Shown here: positions 48,846-62,600 of the stretch, one piece after another
Layout: the number at the start of each line of letters is the position of its first letter
How positions within the stretch are numbered: position 1 is the stretch's first letter
Program-made: the position numbers and the translations under genes
The notes under the pieces: model-generated
The model's database searches: none
The model's input: only the letters and a program-made list of their open reading frames with translations
Told to the model about the DNA's origin: nothing
From: Progne subis subis
Lineage: Eukaryota; Chordata; Aves; Passeriformes; Hirundinidae
Direction: 5' to 3'
Assembly: GCA_022316685.1 (NCBI GenBank)
Contig: JAKJHU010000037.1
Span: forward strand, 22,343,188 to 22,407,187
DNA length: 64,000 nt

Positions 48846-51800
48846 TAAACAAACAGTAATGCATCCTGTAATGGAAAAGACATTGTTATTTAATTGATTT
48901 TTTTTGAAGTACATTTTGAGGAAAATTATAATTTTTTTTACCTCTATTAACTGTGCCATGCTGTTCAGCTGTTAAGAAATAAATACAAGGGAGAGTAATT
49001 TGTGCTCCAAATAAAAAAGTTTCATATCACAATGTCCACAACAGAAGCAGTATTCTTCATATTTTGTCAGAATCAGCAGTATTTATTACATTGGGCAAAA
49101 TGGATGGAGGTATTCTGTTGGCTACATAAGATGTGTTTCTTATTATTCAGGATTAAACATTCATCCTCAGAGTTATAGATACTGCCATATATCAGCAGGT
49201 TAACTTGGTAGTTCTGCACTTCTGGCCACTAAAAGTTCTATAGTGAACAGAAGAATTCACCTTCAGAAGGTACAGTGTTCCAGGGGAGAGGCTTTCTAAA
49301 AGTATTTTATTTATTTTTTAATAATGAATAAAATCAAGTCAAATCTTTCAGATAACTTAAATAAAATGAAAGAAGAAGACTAAAAAGTACAAATGAAATA
49401 AGACACTTGCTGGCAAAATTGAAATATTAAACTTTGGGAAAATGAGACACTGTAAATGGAAATTTAGACTTCTGCATTTACATTTTAGGTAACATTTTGT
49501 TGGATCAACTGCTTAAAGAAAGTCAATGGAAACTGTAAAGAGTCTGACCCACTGACATTACAACTTGGAGACTGTAAAGTCTTGTCTTACTTTGTTATAT
49601 ATGTCCATAAATTATAGGTCATATAAATGCCTAGGGAGAGCATATGATCCTTTAATCACTAGAGCAGGTAAGCAATTCCACAAGATTGAAGATCCCAGAA
49701 TGCGTGTAAAGAATTATAAAAAGCATATAAAAAGCTAAGGTAAAGGAATTACACTTACATCTTAAGACATCTTCTCCAAGTCATATACTGGATTCAGAGA
49801 TAATTAATGCACTATGAAAACTCCTGCTGTAAAATTGTGAGAAAACCCATCCATTCAAATCATATTTTAACACATTACATTTTCATTCTGTTACTATTAT
49901 AATCTTTATGAAGTTCAGGGCAAAACTTCAATGTCAGGTCTTGTCCTTTTTTATAACTCTTTTTTGCATATGTATCTGGCAAAAGCATTGTCCCATTTCT
50001 AACTTGTGGATTTTTTTCAGGTCTCTGAAAGACTCACTCTTTTCTCTACAGGAGAGAGAATTAATCCCCAATTAGCAACTGAGGGCCACTCTGCAAATGA
50101 GATAACTTCATCTTGTCTCTCTCTATAATCTTTCTTTAAAACTCATTATTTGATTATTCCCTTTCTTTTAACATCACAGATTTTGCCTCTACTGCCATCC
50201 AGACTGAGGGTGGAATTTAACTCTTATGTTACATCTCTTAATTTAATATAATGCAATGTACAGTGTGAATACCTCATCTATTGATGTTTTTTATAAGTCA
50301 CTTGCAAAATGTCCTTTGTTTGAAAATATCCTGACCAGAAAGTATTCCATTTTAATGGAATTACATTTTAATTACTTCTGGTTTTTTGCATGCATTCTAC
50401 ATATTTTCACTATTACAACTTTGCAATTTTTTGCTCTTAGATACTTAGTTATATATTAAAACAAATCCCAAACTGTTCTATAAATATTGTAGAATAAAAG
50501 AGTTAATCTCTGCTATCCAATCAGAGGTATATCAGGTCCAAATCTTTCATTGTCTCTGAAATTTTAGCTTCCAGCTTTCCTGCATAAAATCCAATATATC
50601 TGTTTAAAACCTTGGACAGATAAAATCCTCTTCACAAAGCACCTGAAGATTGATTCAACAACCTCATCATTAAATGCATATATGCACATAAAATACATCT
50701 ATCTATCTATCTAGCTATCTATGCAAATTTATAATTTTTTCAACCATAGCTAATGCTAAAAATATAAGGTTTTACTAAGGTATATCCATTTTAATATTTA
50801 AAGGATCCTTAATATCTGTCATTTTTTGATATTATAAAGATATGATTCTAAATACGCTTTTTTCAGCCCTTCAGTTCTTGGAGTGTTTTATTTGATTATC
50901 ACAAGCATTGTTGCAACAATGGATGGAAGGCCTCTTGGGCAATTTTACGCTGGATTTTTGTTAGCTGTGCATGTTTTTGACTGGGGCTATAGGAATGCAG
51001 CTCCAGTGAGCCTTTGCTTCTCCAGTTGTTGCATGGCAAACTGCTTTCTCTCTGAAGAGCAGTCTGGCTGCCCTAAGCTGTATGTGCGCTGTCTTCCTCA
51101 AGATCATTTGCAGGACCCATTCTCTATCACTTGGTTTCCTTTACCCTAGTCTGAAAGGATTCCCTGGTGTCTTATTTCTGACAGCATTTCTTAATCCTTG
51201 TGCTTCCTAGCCATTTCTTGTCAAAAGGATTGAGTCTCTCCTTATCTCTCTCATAATCATTGTGAGGTTGAAAAAAAGGGTATTACACATGCTCTGGTGG
51301 GGGGAACACAAGGGGTACTCTCTTACTATCTACCAAGTTCCATTTTCCTCTCTGCTGGGTGATTTCCATCTTTATTAAAAAAAAAAAAAAAAAGTCTTAA
51401 AAATGCTCATGGTAGTAGGAAGTCCAGAACTAATTTTAATCTGGCAATGCATGGTGTTGGCATGGAGTAGCAATAGTGGCATTTCTTTCAATGGCCATTC
51501 TATTACACTGTGCAGCGTGCAATGCCGCACTGTATCTACTACAAGATTACACTTTCTCAAAGGGCTTAAAGAATATAATTTCCTAAATGTAAAAGATGAT
51601 TTTGAAAATATGTGTAACAAATTTCATCATGACTTATAAAATTGAAGCACAGTCACTGAAGAGCAGAGTTTGTATTTCCATGATTACACCAAAGCAACAC
51701 TTGCTTATCAGAAATGTAGCCTATTGCTAAACATTTAGCTTGTAATTATTAGGTAATACCTCACCTATATCTGAATATTTTGGATCAGAGATTTTTTGTA

Positions 51801-52429
51801 TATTTAATTGCTCTGGAAAAATATTCTTGCTTTTAGACAAAATGTCAGGCAGCTATTTTATAAAAAAGAAAAAAAAGAAAGAAAATCCATGAGTTTGGAA
51901 AGATCTGTGGACTTATATGTAGGTCTTGCTTTCAGTAGGAAATATAATTCAAGTTAATAAGCATTAAATTAAGCGAAAAAGTAACGTAGGTACCCATAAC
52001 CACAAAGAATTCTCTTCCAGTCCTAAGTCTTATTGAGATTAAATTGTTTGCTCCTCCAATGGTGTGATAATGGCTGAAGGAAACCACAGTGAATTGTTGA
52101 ATCAAAATGAAATTGAAAATTGTACTTCATTCTCTTTGTTATTGAGTATATATTTAGTATTTTTGTCTTCCTTGTCATAAAATAATGGTTTCTAAAGAGA
52201 CCACAGTACCTGAGAGGAACCCCTCCTTGGGCCTGAGTCTGGGGCCTGATCATTATCCTTGGTGGTGCTGAGGAAAATTCACACTATGAATGAGAAATGC
52301 ATGCAATTGATGTGTAGCTGTTTCCTGTGTAATCTGCCACAACTTTGTATCTCTATGCACAGTAATTTGGGAGTGCTTATCTCTCAGACTGCATTTTGAT
52401 TCAGCATGACACAAGACTGAAGGCACCAT
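48846..52429. other. AT-rich noncoding DNA
   Basis: Contains (ATCT)n at 50697-50722 and an A run at about 51376-51393. Open frames near 50883-51149 and 51403-51639 show no domains. Confidence 0.55.
50697..50722. repeat. (ATCT)n microsatellite
   Basis: About six ATCT units with one G interruption. Confidence 0.94.
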
Positions 52430-52730
52430 CAGAGCATCCTGAGGGCCAGCAACTGCCTCAGGTGTAGGAGCCAAGAGTCCAGCACCACCACAGCTCAGTG
52501 AGGAACAGGGCTTCTGCAGGTCCCAGCCTCAGGAGCTGGATGGCATCCTCCTTGAGGATGGACTGAGTTTGAGGATGGACTTGGACCCATTGCAAGGCAG
52601 AGCTGGGCTGTGGGGGGCTGGAGAACAGCACTTCTGCAACTCTGCTCAGGCAGAGGCTGACAGCCCTGGCAACTGCCATGCATTCTTGGAATCTGGGCAG
52701 GACAGGGGAAACATAAGGAGGGCATTTTTT
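52430..52730. other. GC-rich segment of unknown origin
   Basis: A roughly 300-bp island clearly richer in G and C than its flanks, with GAGGATGGACT-type phrases repeated at 52554-52564 and 52572-52582. Minus-strand open frames at 52458-52733 and 52495-52755 overlap it but show no domain. It could be a fragment of a transposon, a pseudogene exon or a small unique region. Confidence 0.4.
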
Positions 52731-55516
52731 CATGGATTTGTAGTTTGATGTACATTTGATGTAGCCTTTTTTAAACCAGATTGGGTTGGTTTATGTCTGA
52801 GTCTAATTTGATTATACATCTGCAAATTGAAGAGCTTAGTAAAGATTTTCTTCCATGTCTTGACCAAACCGTAAATTCTTTCTTTGATTGTTTGAAAATG
52901 TTAAAGGCTTTCACAGGTTTGAGAATACAAAGATTCTAGATTAAATATGATGTGATGTAACTACAAAAACATTTGGCAATTTTAGTCTCAATTGTCTTCT
53001 CATGTCTTTCCATCTACCAACAGCAATTCTGGTCCACTGGTATCGGTGGAGAAGTGATATTATGCATGGTATTATTCATGTCAGTGTAAAGCCTCACTGG
53101 ATTTTCATGGTAATGCAGCTACCATAAATAATGCATGTGTTTTTGTTACAGTAAACTGATGATATGACCAATTAAGTCTGACTTTCTGTGAAATAATATA
53201 CTTACAGTCAGTAAGGTACTTGTTCTATTTAATTCATTACACAATTAACAAGATACATTCTTCTCTAATGTTCTTATACTGAATCAGGTGATGGTTAATG
53301 GATACACCTAGACAGTAGTCTAGGTTATTGCCCAAGCCAGAGCTTAATGTGTGTTATAGAGGAAATCAGTGGAAAACCATCACTGCAAATCAGTGGTATC
53401 TCAAATATTCTGTTTCTTTTATTGTTGAATGCAGTAATTTATTGTTGCTTGATGAAAACAACTTTGCAGTCATAACTAAGCTATGAGCCACAACCTATTG
53501 TTAGATAATCATACAGGACATTTAAAAGGATTTTAAAAAATTTTATGTTCCCTCTTCCGCTAAAATCTCTACCTGCTTATTTATGATCCTTGTGTCTGGA
53601 GGATTTTGTTAGTTCTTTCATAACTTTGAGACTGTTAAATACTTTTGCACTACATTAGGTACAAAGACATTGTGCACCTAATAGCTAATTCAAAATGAAA
53701 TGCCATGAATTGTTATAAATATGCATTGTCTGCATTACAATATAGGGAAACACCATAAAGCAGAAAAAGCCGTAGAAACATGAAATAAATGTAAAATTAG
53801 GAGGTGAGTTTACCAAACTGAAAACACATACAAAAGAATTGTAACTGTATCAGCTCTCTATTTGAGGTATGTATATACATATATATATGTAGGTATGTAT
53901 GTTTTTTAAATATAATAAAACCTTTAAAGTAGCTTAGTAACTTTTCTATTACTTAATGAAATTCCTCTGCATAGCTTATTAGATTTATTAATAAGGGCTT
54001 GTCTTTGTCATGATATTGTCTCTGACTCCTGTTCACATGATGTTTTCATTTAGCAAATTGAAGATTGCATGCTTAATTAATTTTTATAACAGCTATGATG
54101 AAATTTTTTAAGATAACATGTTAATGATTATACTTTTGGCAAAATGTCATTGGGAACATTTTCACTTAAAAACCAGAAATGTGAAATGCTTCTTCAACAC
54201 ATGAAGTAAATGTGACCAGTTTTTTCCTTACTCTGTAGTGACTTCAAAGAAAATTTTAAAACCTTTTTACTGCCTTACTCCAATCCTGGGAGCAAGTGTG
54301 ACTTCACAGAAAAAAATTCTTTTGGATTGGAAACGTTTTTTAAAATGTGCTCTACTATTTTGTGGGTGTTAGTCTTATTCTAAATAAAGTTTTTCAACGT
54401 GTTTTTTCTCTCTACAATTGCTTTTGAGTTCTTATGGTTATTCAGATTCTGTGCAAATCAATCATGGCTTTGGATCTGTTTGTTCAAAATTTTAGGCTTC
54501 CAGGATGAAAGGATAATTCACAAACCAAAGATTATATACTTTTCTGCTTTTTTAGGCTCAGCAATGAGCTAAGGATATAAGCAACAGTTTCGCAAATGCA
54601 TATTTCCCCAGTAACGCTTAATTTCTTAATATCTGCTCAAATTCTTGATTTAATATTTTCCACTATTATGAAGAGTGAGAAATAGAAAAGACCAGGCATG
54701 CAAAATGTCTTGTTCCTTATTCATGTCAGTCCTGGTGTTGAAAAACTTTATTGTTATTGACCTTTATTTTGTGAACTGTCATCTTACTTAGGAACATATT
54801 GTTTAACAACTTAAGATTAAATATTGATTAAAAATATTTAAGTCATGTAAAAATCTTTTAAATAAATCCCTCAAAATGGCTAACAGGTTAAATGTAGTGT
54901 GATAATATATGTTAGCTTATGCTTCTCAAATACATCATAGAAAGAGAAAAGTTTTAAGTTGTTTCTGAAACAAAACAACATTCTAGTTTACTTCAGTTTT
55001 TAGAGAAATCTTCCCAAGCAAAGGGCAGTCAGGGAGAAAGCAGGAGATTTCTTCTCTGATGCTTAAGAACTGGAGAATTAAATTTGGCAAATGCAATACG
55101 CAAGGCAGGAGTTAGCAGTGTGGCTATGAACAAGAGAGATGGGATAAAATGGGGCATACCAGGGAGGACAGCAAGAGACCAAGAGTAATGTAGCAGGTAA
55201 AGAAAAATTGGTGGGGTAAGGCAAAAGAACTGACATTGTCTGCAACGTTGTGGACTGGGAAATTGATTTTTTAATCAGCATTTTGAAATAAAATGATTCG
55301 GGCAAAAGGTATGAATACAAGGGAAGAAGTCCAAAAGTTCACAAAAGAGAAATATAGGTGTTCCAATTCTATGTAAATCACTACATAAAGCTGTACTAAA
55401 TAGAAAACTCAGCAGTATAAAACTCTTAAGGTGGATCTTTAATCACTGTCCTGTATCCCATGCGGGTATAAATTTCATCAGCATACATGAGGAAAATGCT
55501 TTAAGTAATTGCTTGT

Positions 55517-55520
<4 letters not shown>
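52731..55520. other. AT-rich noncoding DNA
   Basis: No recognised transposon. Includes a TA/TG-rich simple tract near 53866-53903. Open frame 55078-55320 (minus) has no domain. Confidence 0.55.

Positions 55521-55556
<36 letters not shown>
55521..55556. repeat. (AT)18 microsatellite
   Basis: Eighteen uninterrupted AT units, directly joined to the next array. Confidence 0.98.
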
Positions 55557-55558
<2 letters not shown>

Positions 55559-55717
55559 TTTTCTTTTCTTTTCTCTTTTTTCTTTTCTTTTCTTTTCTTT
55601 TCTTTTCTTTTCTTTTCTTTTCTTTTCTTTTCTTTTCTTTTCTTTTCTTTTCTTTTCTTTTCTTTTCTTTTCTTTTCTTTTCTTTTCTTTTCTTTTCTTT
55701 TCTTTTCTTTTCTTTTC
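55557..55717. repeat. (TTTTC)n pentanucleotide array
   Basis: About 160 bp of TTTTC units, with one interruption near 55572-55581 and about 27 clean units after it. The strand asymmetry (all pyrimidine on plus, purine on minus) gives long false frames: FSFLF-type on plus, KRKEK-type on minus. Confidence 0.98.
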
Positions 55718-55808
55718 GTTGGTGGTTTTAGGAGAAGCCAGTACCTAATAGAACACTTCAGATTTAAATATGTGGTACCAGAAGAAAAATGCAGCATTTT
55801 ACAAATTA

Positions 55809-55847
55809 TAAAATACTGCTGCATTTTTGTGCAACAGCAGTATTTTA
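55809..55847. repeat. Inverted repeat, 13-bp arms, 13-nt loop
   Basis: The arm TAAAATACTGCTG at 55809-55821 has its exact reverse complement at 55835-55847. Confidence 0.9.
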
Positions 55848-58695
55848 ACTGACAAGCAGGCTGTACCACAGAAGAAATAGAAGAAATTACTTACAGTACC
55901 CATATGCATTAGAAAACACTGGTCTGGTATGGATGTGCATCATCACTTAACAGCTGAATAAAAATTTTATTATACCTAGCAACTTAAAGTAGCTGGTAAA
56001 AGACCCAAACCACATACATTTATATTACTGGTACATGAAACTGAGAAAGGTCAAATCTTGACTGCACAGCATTTGACAGTACTGTAAGGGAAAGAAATGT
56101 CAGTGAACAAACTACCCTGATAAAAGCTGTAAGCACATCTCTCTGAACATTCAGTGGAAGTGTGAAATATTTAGTGGCAGAGATGATGCTTTCACACCAG
56201 AAACTGTCAGATGAACTCTTATATCCTGTCTTGAAGCATCAATTGATAGATTTGGAGTAGTCCTAAAAGCCTCTTACAGTAAGACTTGCTGAAAATACCT
56301 CTACTCACTCAAGTTAAGTAACCATAAGTGTACAGAGTAAGTAGCACAATTTGATCCTTCCCAAAAGGGAACTTTGACATTCATATATATTTTCATGTAG
56401 ATTGACCAATTAAACCTGGTAATACCCACTTTCTACTATGAGGTATTTCATTTAGAGATTCAAATGTGTATTTTATAACTCAGAGGTTGAGAATCATTGG
56501 TGCTAGGAGAAAAGCTTGTGAGTTTATACTATTTTAATTGCCAAAAATGTACATTAATAGTTTCATGCCGATTTTTCCAGGGCTGCTAAAAGAAAACTTA
56601 CATTAAATAGAAGATTATTCTTTTTGAAACCCTCTTTCAGTTTCCATTAATGTCTGTAAAAGACATTCACTCCTTGAAGCCCACATGAATACTAGAATGT
56701 TGTTGACAATTCTGCCACCACCCTCCAGATATATGTTTAGCATTTCGGGCATGGGGATGTATTCAATTTACTCTTAAGCAAGGCAGTCCTATTTGGCATC
56801 AATAGCCAAACCATCTGTTCAGGTGGGGAAAATAGGCTTAAAAGATCAGGGTGTTACCTTGGTTTCTTGCTGAATGAGAGCTTCCAACTTCTGTTCTGTT
56901 TTTTAATTTAGGTAAGAGTGTATGGTATTTTCTAACAGAAATAGAAAACTTTATTGACATAATATCATATTGGCATAAATCAATGAGGAAAAAAAAAGAA
57001 GCTTTTGCTGTTCTACTAGATAGAGTTGTCATGGCAAGATTGGATCTATTTGATTTACGGTTGAGATTGTCAGCAGCACAATCTGGAGGGCAGTGACTAA
57101 ACTCTGAAATAGTGTATGCAAATATGACTGAAAATGAGGGCAACTGTAAAGATTTCAGGTAAAATATATTATGGCTTTAAAGATGGTATCAAAACTGGTG
57201 TCAGTATTCTGCTTTCCTCATAATTTCTTTAGGTTTGTTTTTTTTGTTTTGTTTTGTTGGGGTTTTTATTTTTTGCTTTTGGTTTTTTTTCTTTTTCTTT
57301 ATGGTCCATCTGTTTAATTTATTCATTCTTTTTTTTCCCTTCTCTTGCTAGGACCACTAAAAAGGCATTACTCAAAGCTTCAAAAGATTTTCATTTGCAA
57401 ACTAAGTCTAACATTTCAATTTGCAGTGAAGAATACTTTTCTCAGCTAGAGTTTTGTGGCTCAGCATCACTGAGTTTTTAATTAGGTAATGAGATTAGGT
57501 AAACCAATCTTGCCTTAAAAGAGAGCATATTTAGGGCTAGGCCCACTTCCAGGTGGCATTTTCCTGGTGGTTAGGCTTTTTTCCTGCTATATTTTTTCCT
57601 AATATATATTTATAGAATTAAGGTCAATTTGTATTATTTTGAAATCTGTTTATTGAGGGCTTGGGGAAGAGTGATAATTTATTAAAATGGATGTTATTAA
57701 AATAGCAAAGGATAAAGAAATCTAGAAATTATGAAGTCAAGAGCCTCCAGAATTCTTTCAGGTAGGTCTAGGCATTCATGGACATGAAAAATGACAGTTA
57801 TTTACAGATTTTTTCTGATAAGCATATTTATGGTTACTTATCAGTCACCATTTAAAAAAGGGTACTCTTCTCCTTGAAAATGGAAGTTAACCATGTATAC
57901 ATAAAATAACGGATGATTTAATAAGGATGTCTCATCATCTAACAGTATCTAACATTCAGGGGGGGATTTTGAAAAGCATAATCCCCCAAATTATATTCTA
58001 GTCACTGGCATGAACTTTTAAATATCAGATCATATAATTTGATTGAAAAGTAAAAGCTACATTTCTAACTACAATGGAAGATATAGAAGAGGAAATATTC
58101 CACATTTGCAGTCCTTTCTTGACAATTTTCCCACCACATGGACCTAGGTGAGAATTGAAAATTGTGCCATTCCTATGCTTCTTGTGTTTCCATTAATGAT
58201 TTTGCTTCCATGTTCTCTTGGCAAATGAGGACACTATAGATGTACTCCTATTGCTTAACTAACTCAATTTTTTCTTATCTTTTTAAAAATTTTGAAGTGA
58301 AACTTTGTGAATATCTGATTTTTGCTTCATATGAGAGAACTACATCAAGAACCATCAGCTTTCTCCTCAGCCTTAAATACCTAAGTCTACCTGTTCAAGG
58401 CTGGGTCCTTTAGCTGTCAACACTGAGTGGCTGTGTATTGTGAGAGATGCGTATAGAGTAGCAGGCTGCTTTTCCCCTCCATTTGTTCATTCCATTGTTT
58501 GCTTGCTGAGTTGTTCTAGACACTTTAGCAGTGAGTCAGTGTCTTCTAAAGAGCAAAAGGGCTCCTGGTAATTTTTTTTAATGCAATTTTTTGATAAAAT
58601 GGGAAGTTGTCTATAACACATGTTCACTGCTCCTGTGTTAAAAAGTCTTTGAAAGTAGGTATCCTGAACCATTTTGCAAAGTGGTTGTGCAGAAT

Positions 58696-58733
58696 CTTTG
58701 AAGTGCTAGAGAAGCTTTGAAGTGTTAGAGCAT
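58696..58733. repeat. 19-bp direct tandem duplication
   Basis: CTTTGAAGTGCTAGAGAAG at 58696-58714 is followed at once by a copy differing at three positions (58715-58733). Confidence 0.9.
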
Positions 58734-59058
58734 TCAGCCAAAACAACAGTATATCCTTCTGCTAAAAGACTTAGAATTTCTTCTTTTTTCAATCTGTTCA
58801 AAGTTGTGAAGTATAAAATAGAAATTCTTTAACATACTTGTGTTGGCTTTGTCTAAGCTGTACAGCAGAGATATTTCAGGGACTAAGAGCAGTACTGACA
58901 TAATGAATTAAAGATGGGACATCATCCTTTTGTGGCCAGTAATGAAGACTCATCTATTTAGAAATCTAAAGCTTCTTTAACACCCTCAAGTTACCTAACA
59001 CACAAAATCTGTAAAACATACATCATTATCAGATGGTGAAAAATGTTAACTTGTTTTT

Positions 59059-59679
59059 TGTTGCAGTGCCTTTCTTGGAGCACCAGCTCCTTCACCCAGG
59101 CTAGTTCTGACACTGTGATCAGTCGGGGAACACTCCTCAGGATCCTGAGAACCAGAGGAGCGGCAAAGGAGGTTTTCCCCTTATCATGGGAGAGACCTCA
59201 CCAAAGATGGAGGGAAGAGTCTAAGATGTTTATTCAGCCCCACAGGGGGACTTCTTAACCTTAGGGAGCCTCTCCAGCAGAGCCCCCTGGGGAGGTGAGC
59301 TCCGGCATTAAATACAGAGGAGGGACTAAGGGAGGAGACAAACCAACACCCAATAAGGGATAAGGTGGGAGTGGAACAGAGTTGGAGGGACATTCAAAGA
59401 AACCAATGAGAACATAAAGGGAGGAACCTCCTTGGCTCCTGCCCTATCACTCGATGTCCTTACCCAAACTATCTAGAAACCGGGAGGAACAATCGAAAGG
59501 TGCAGGGCCCGTAGGAGGGGACTGGGAGCAATATGAGAGGATTGACAGGGAAGAGGGGCAGGGACAAAGCTCGGAATATAACATTTCTTAGGAGAGCAGG
59601 GGAGTGCGAAACAAACCATAATAAGGAAAATAAATAACATAAAATACAATATGAAAATAACACAGAGCACAACGCAACA
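59059..59679 (-). mobile_element. Solo LTR, minus orientation, ERVK-like
   Basis: On the minus strand it runs TGTTGCGTTG...GGCACTGCAACA, so the ends form a 6-bp inverted repeat TGTTGC/GCAACA. The length is 621 bp. It has an AATAAA signal (plus 59229-59234) and a TATTTAA-like box upstream of it (plus near 59308). Plus positions 59349-59385 match the 3' LTR at 10801-10837 at 35 of 37 bases in reverse complement, tying it to the ERVK-like family. The flanks are T-rich (GTTTTT left, CGTTTT right) and give no clean 6-bp target duplication. No viral genes adjoin it. Minus-strand frames at 59184-59672 are LTR sequence. Confidence 0.9.
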
Positions 59680-62600
59680 CGTTTTGGTGGATCAGACTGA
59701 AATTTACAGCAAAATCACAGGCACCATCCTTTAAGAAGTTTCAACAGAATGGTAATAATGAATTTGATATGCAAAATAAAAAGTCAGCTGAGTCCAACTA
59801 AACTAAGAGCATTCAGTGTGTCTGTGAGAAAAAAAAAAAAATTAAAACAAAAATATTGCACCCATAAAAATTTGGCCAGGAAGAACAAAACATGGGACAG
59901 AGGAGTGTGTTAGAATTTAGTACATTCATAAGCTACCTTGAAACATGAAACCAAAATTGTTTTGACTATGTATTCTACATATATTTGTTTATTCAAATTA
60001 CCTAAAATTGTCACAATAGCACATTAAAATCACCAGAGTGAACAAAATTACAAAGAACTGATGAATTTCATTATCACACAGATATTATTTGGAAGAAAAA
60101 AAGGACTTTCACATTGAAGCTAATGGTTCTCTCTAATAGCAGGGATAATGGGATTGAGAAGCTACTGATATATTGAGAAGCCAACAGATGCTTGTATAGC
60201 TCAGACTGATACAATAGGTGCCAGCGTGTGTTGATAGAAGATTGATTGTATTTATATATAATTGACTGTTTGTGGAAAATACATCATACCAGATGTGACA
60301 GAATGAGAGAGGTGAGTCTTCCAGAGTTCCATGTACCCAGGTTCACCAGCAGCAAGGTTGAAGATGTATTCCTGGCATGCACACAGATACAGCATGCATA
60401 AACATGTACACCTATGCACTTCACTGGTCACAGAGATCACAGGCAGATGCATCAGACACTCATGCAAATGAATTTACTCATCCTCCTCCCCAGTTTGGCT
60501 GAGCAGGGTGGAACTCCATTAGTAAGAATATATATGTAGGTAAATACAGTATGTATGCACACATATATTGTGTACATATGTAAAGGTCTGTACTTGTCCA
60601 TCCACACAGGAGCTGGATAGGATTCCTCAGGTCCCATAGCCAACACAAAGGTGGTTCTATACATTAAGTTTATAGTCCAAAGCTTCATGAGAATACTACA
60701 GACTGCTAAGTGGCATGGATAAACAGTGACTTGATATACAGCAAATAGTTTTTAAATTATTGAAATTATTGCTGGAGACAAATGAGATAATGCTTTCTGA
60801 CAACAAAAAATTAGTTCAAACCAATTGTTAAGATTTTTTGGCTATGTTCCTTATCCTCTTCATAGAATGCTGAATAATGACATACATCAGACTGTAAATT
60901 TAAAACAAGTTTCCCTGAACAGTCGTTCTGTCTGTGTTCATATTCCCATTGTCTTGATCTGTGTTCATTACAGTTTCATACAAACTTTACTTGCAGTGCT
61001 GTTGCAGCAGGTCAATGCCTTATGACAGCTTCTGTTTCACAGATGCAGTTTCTTATTGATGAAAATATAAGTGTGTTTCGTAGACAGACACAATGGGTGC
61101 ATTGCTTCAAGGGGAAAGGTTTGCAGTTGGAGATTGATCACTTTTATGGTGTTTGCTTGCTCTCAACAGGGAGATAGGAGGACGTGGGGTGTACATCTTT
61201 CAGATACTGCAACTCTGTAGGCTGGCATGTTAGGTAAGATGGAAACCTGGTTCCAGAATTCCACTCTCAGTCCTTCTTCATCATTTCTTGACCAGAGGAA
61301 AAAATGCTGTAGAGCTGTGTGGCTCTTTAATCATCGTCATATAACATCTGTGCAGCATCAGGATAATGGACTATGGACTTGGCAAGTTTAGAAAGAAAGA
61401 ACTAAAGTGACTAGCACTCTCTCCCTTCCCCTCAGATGTTTCCTGGTGGGATATGGGGGTTCTTAAATCCTGTGACACATTTTCAGCCAATTGACCAGCC
61501 AAACCTTTCCACTTTAACCTCTATTCATTTCCTCCTACCTCTTTATTTCTTTTCTTGGCAGGGTTCATGCAAGTCACCATCCAGCTCTTGAAATCATAAC
61601 TTGAATTCCTTCTTCCTGAAATAATCACAAAACTAACACACTATGAAAACAAAGGTGCTATGAAAATCAGAATGAGCAGGACCAACCATATGGACAAGTA
61701 CCCTTTGTGCAGGAAATGTGCATGGAACATATCTTCCAGTCTCTTGGTTTTCATCAGGGACTGAATATGTGCAGGCAAGCTCTTCAACACTGTATTTCTG
61801 TCTATTTGATAGGAGCCAGACCAATTATCCTGTAATTCTACATATGGCCTACAACTAAGAACAGACGTGAAAGGACATCATGCAGTCGGGGTGCAGTGTA
61901 TATCGCATTTACATTTTCATAGAAGTTACCCTGGAACAAACAGGAAACATGCTTTATTCAAGTCCTGAGCCCTAGTGAACATTGAAGATTATCAAATATT
62001 ACCAAATGCAAACCCAATATTTTCTTTACCTGTATGAAGATCATAACTTCCTTTGTGGATGTGCTGTACTGATTAAGAATAATGAATACAAAGTAAAAAA
62101 CAGACTTAAGGAAGGAAAGGGGAATACTGCTACCTAATAATTAATCTTCTAGAGATGAATAACAACTTTATTGTTGTATAAACACCACAAGATTACTATC
62201 TGTTATAAGATAAATAATAGGATAAGGGAAACTGTGTGAAGCACACAGAAACTCCTACTTTTCCTTCACTCCCTGTTGATTCTAGTTGCCATGGTTTAAT
62301 AGACTCTGTAGAAGACAAAGTGCAAGGTAGATGAAAATTTTGGGGAGCTCAATGAATACACAGGAGCTAGTTTTGTAATTTTAATTTATTTTTATTTTTA
62401 AATTCTTTTTAGCAACAAGAACTTAAAAGCTCTATCAAGAGAGATTCTGAGTATAGACAAAAAGCAGAGGTCAGAATGTGGTAGTTTTTCCACTGAGTTC
62501 TCAGACCAATTGCAAGGAAAAGAAAATTAGAAAAATAGAGATCCAAGTACCTCATAATGAATACATCATTATATACAAATTAGTTAAATTAAATTTTCAT

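Larger units (their letters stand above)
55718..59058. other. AT-rich noncoding DNA
   Basis: Contains the hairpin at 55809-55847, T/G-rich tracts near 57236-57300 and a 19-bp direct duplication at 58696-58714 / 58715-58733. Around 57020-57130 the sequence is less repetitive and might be a conserved noncoding element, which I cannot test. Confidence 0.5.

Noticed and set aside
48566..48883. Minus-strand 105-codon frame
   Set aside because: It is CR1 LINE 3' sequence read in its own sense; this region of CR1 is largely untranslated and the copy is a fragment.
52458..52755. Minus-strand frames over the GC-rich island as a host gene
   Set aside because: No domain was recognised and two overlapping frames are equally open, as expected from GC-rich DNA. 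Kept as an unexplained segment instead.
55509..55869. Open frames of 72-116 codons with YIYIY, FSFLF and KRKEK patterns
   Set aside because: They are translations of the AT and TTTTC microsatellites.
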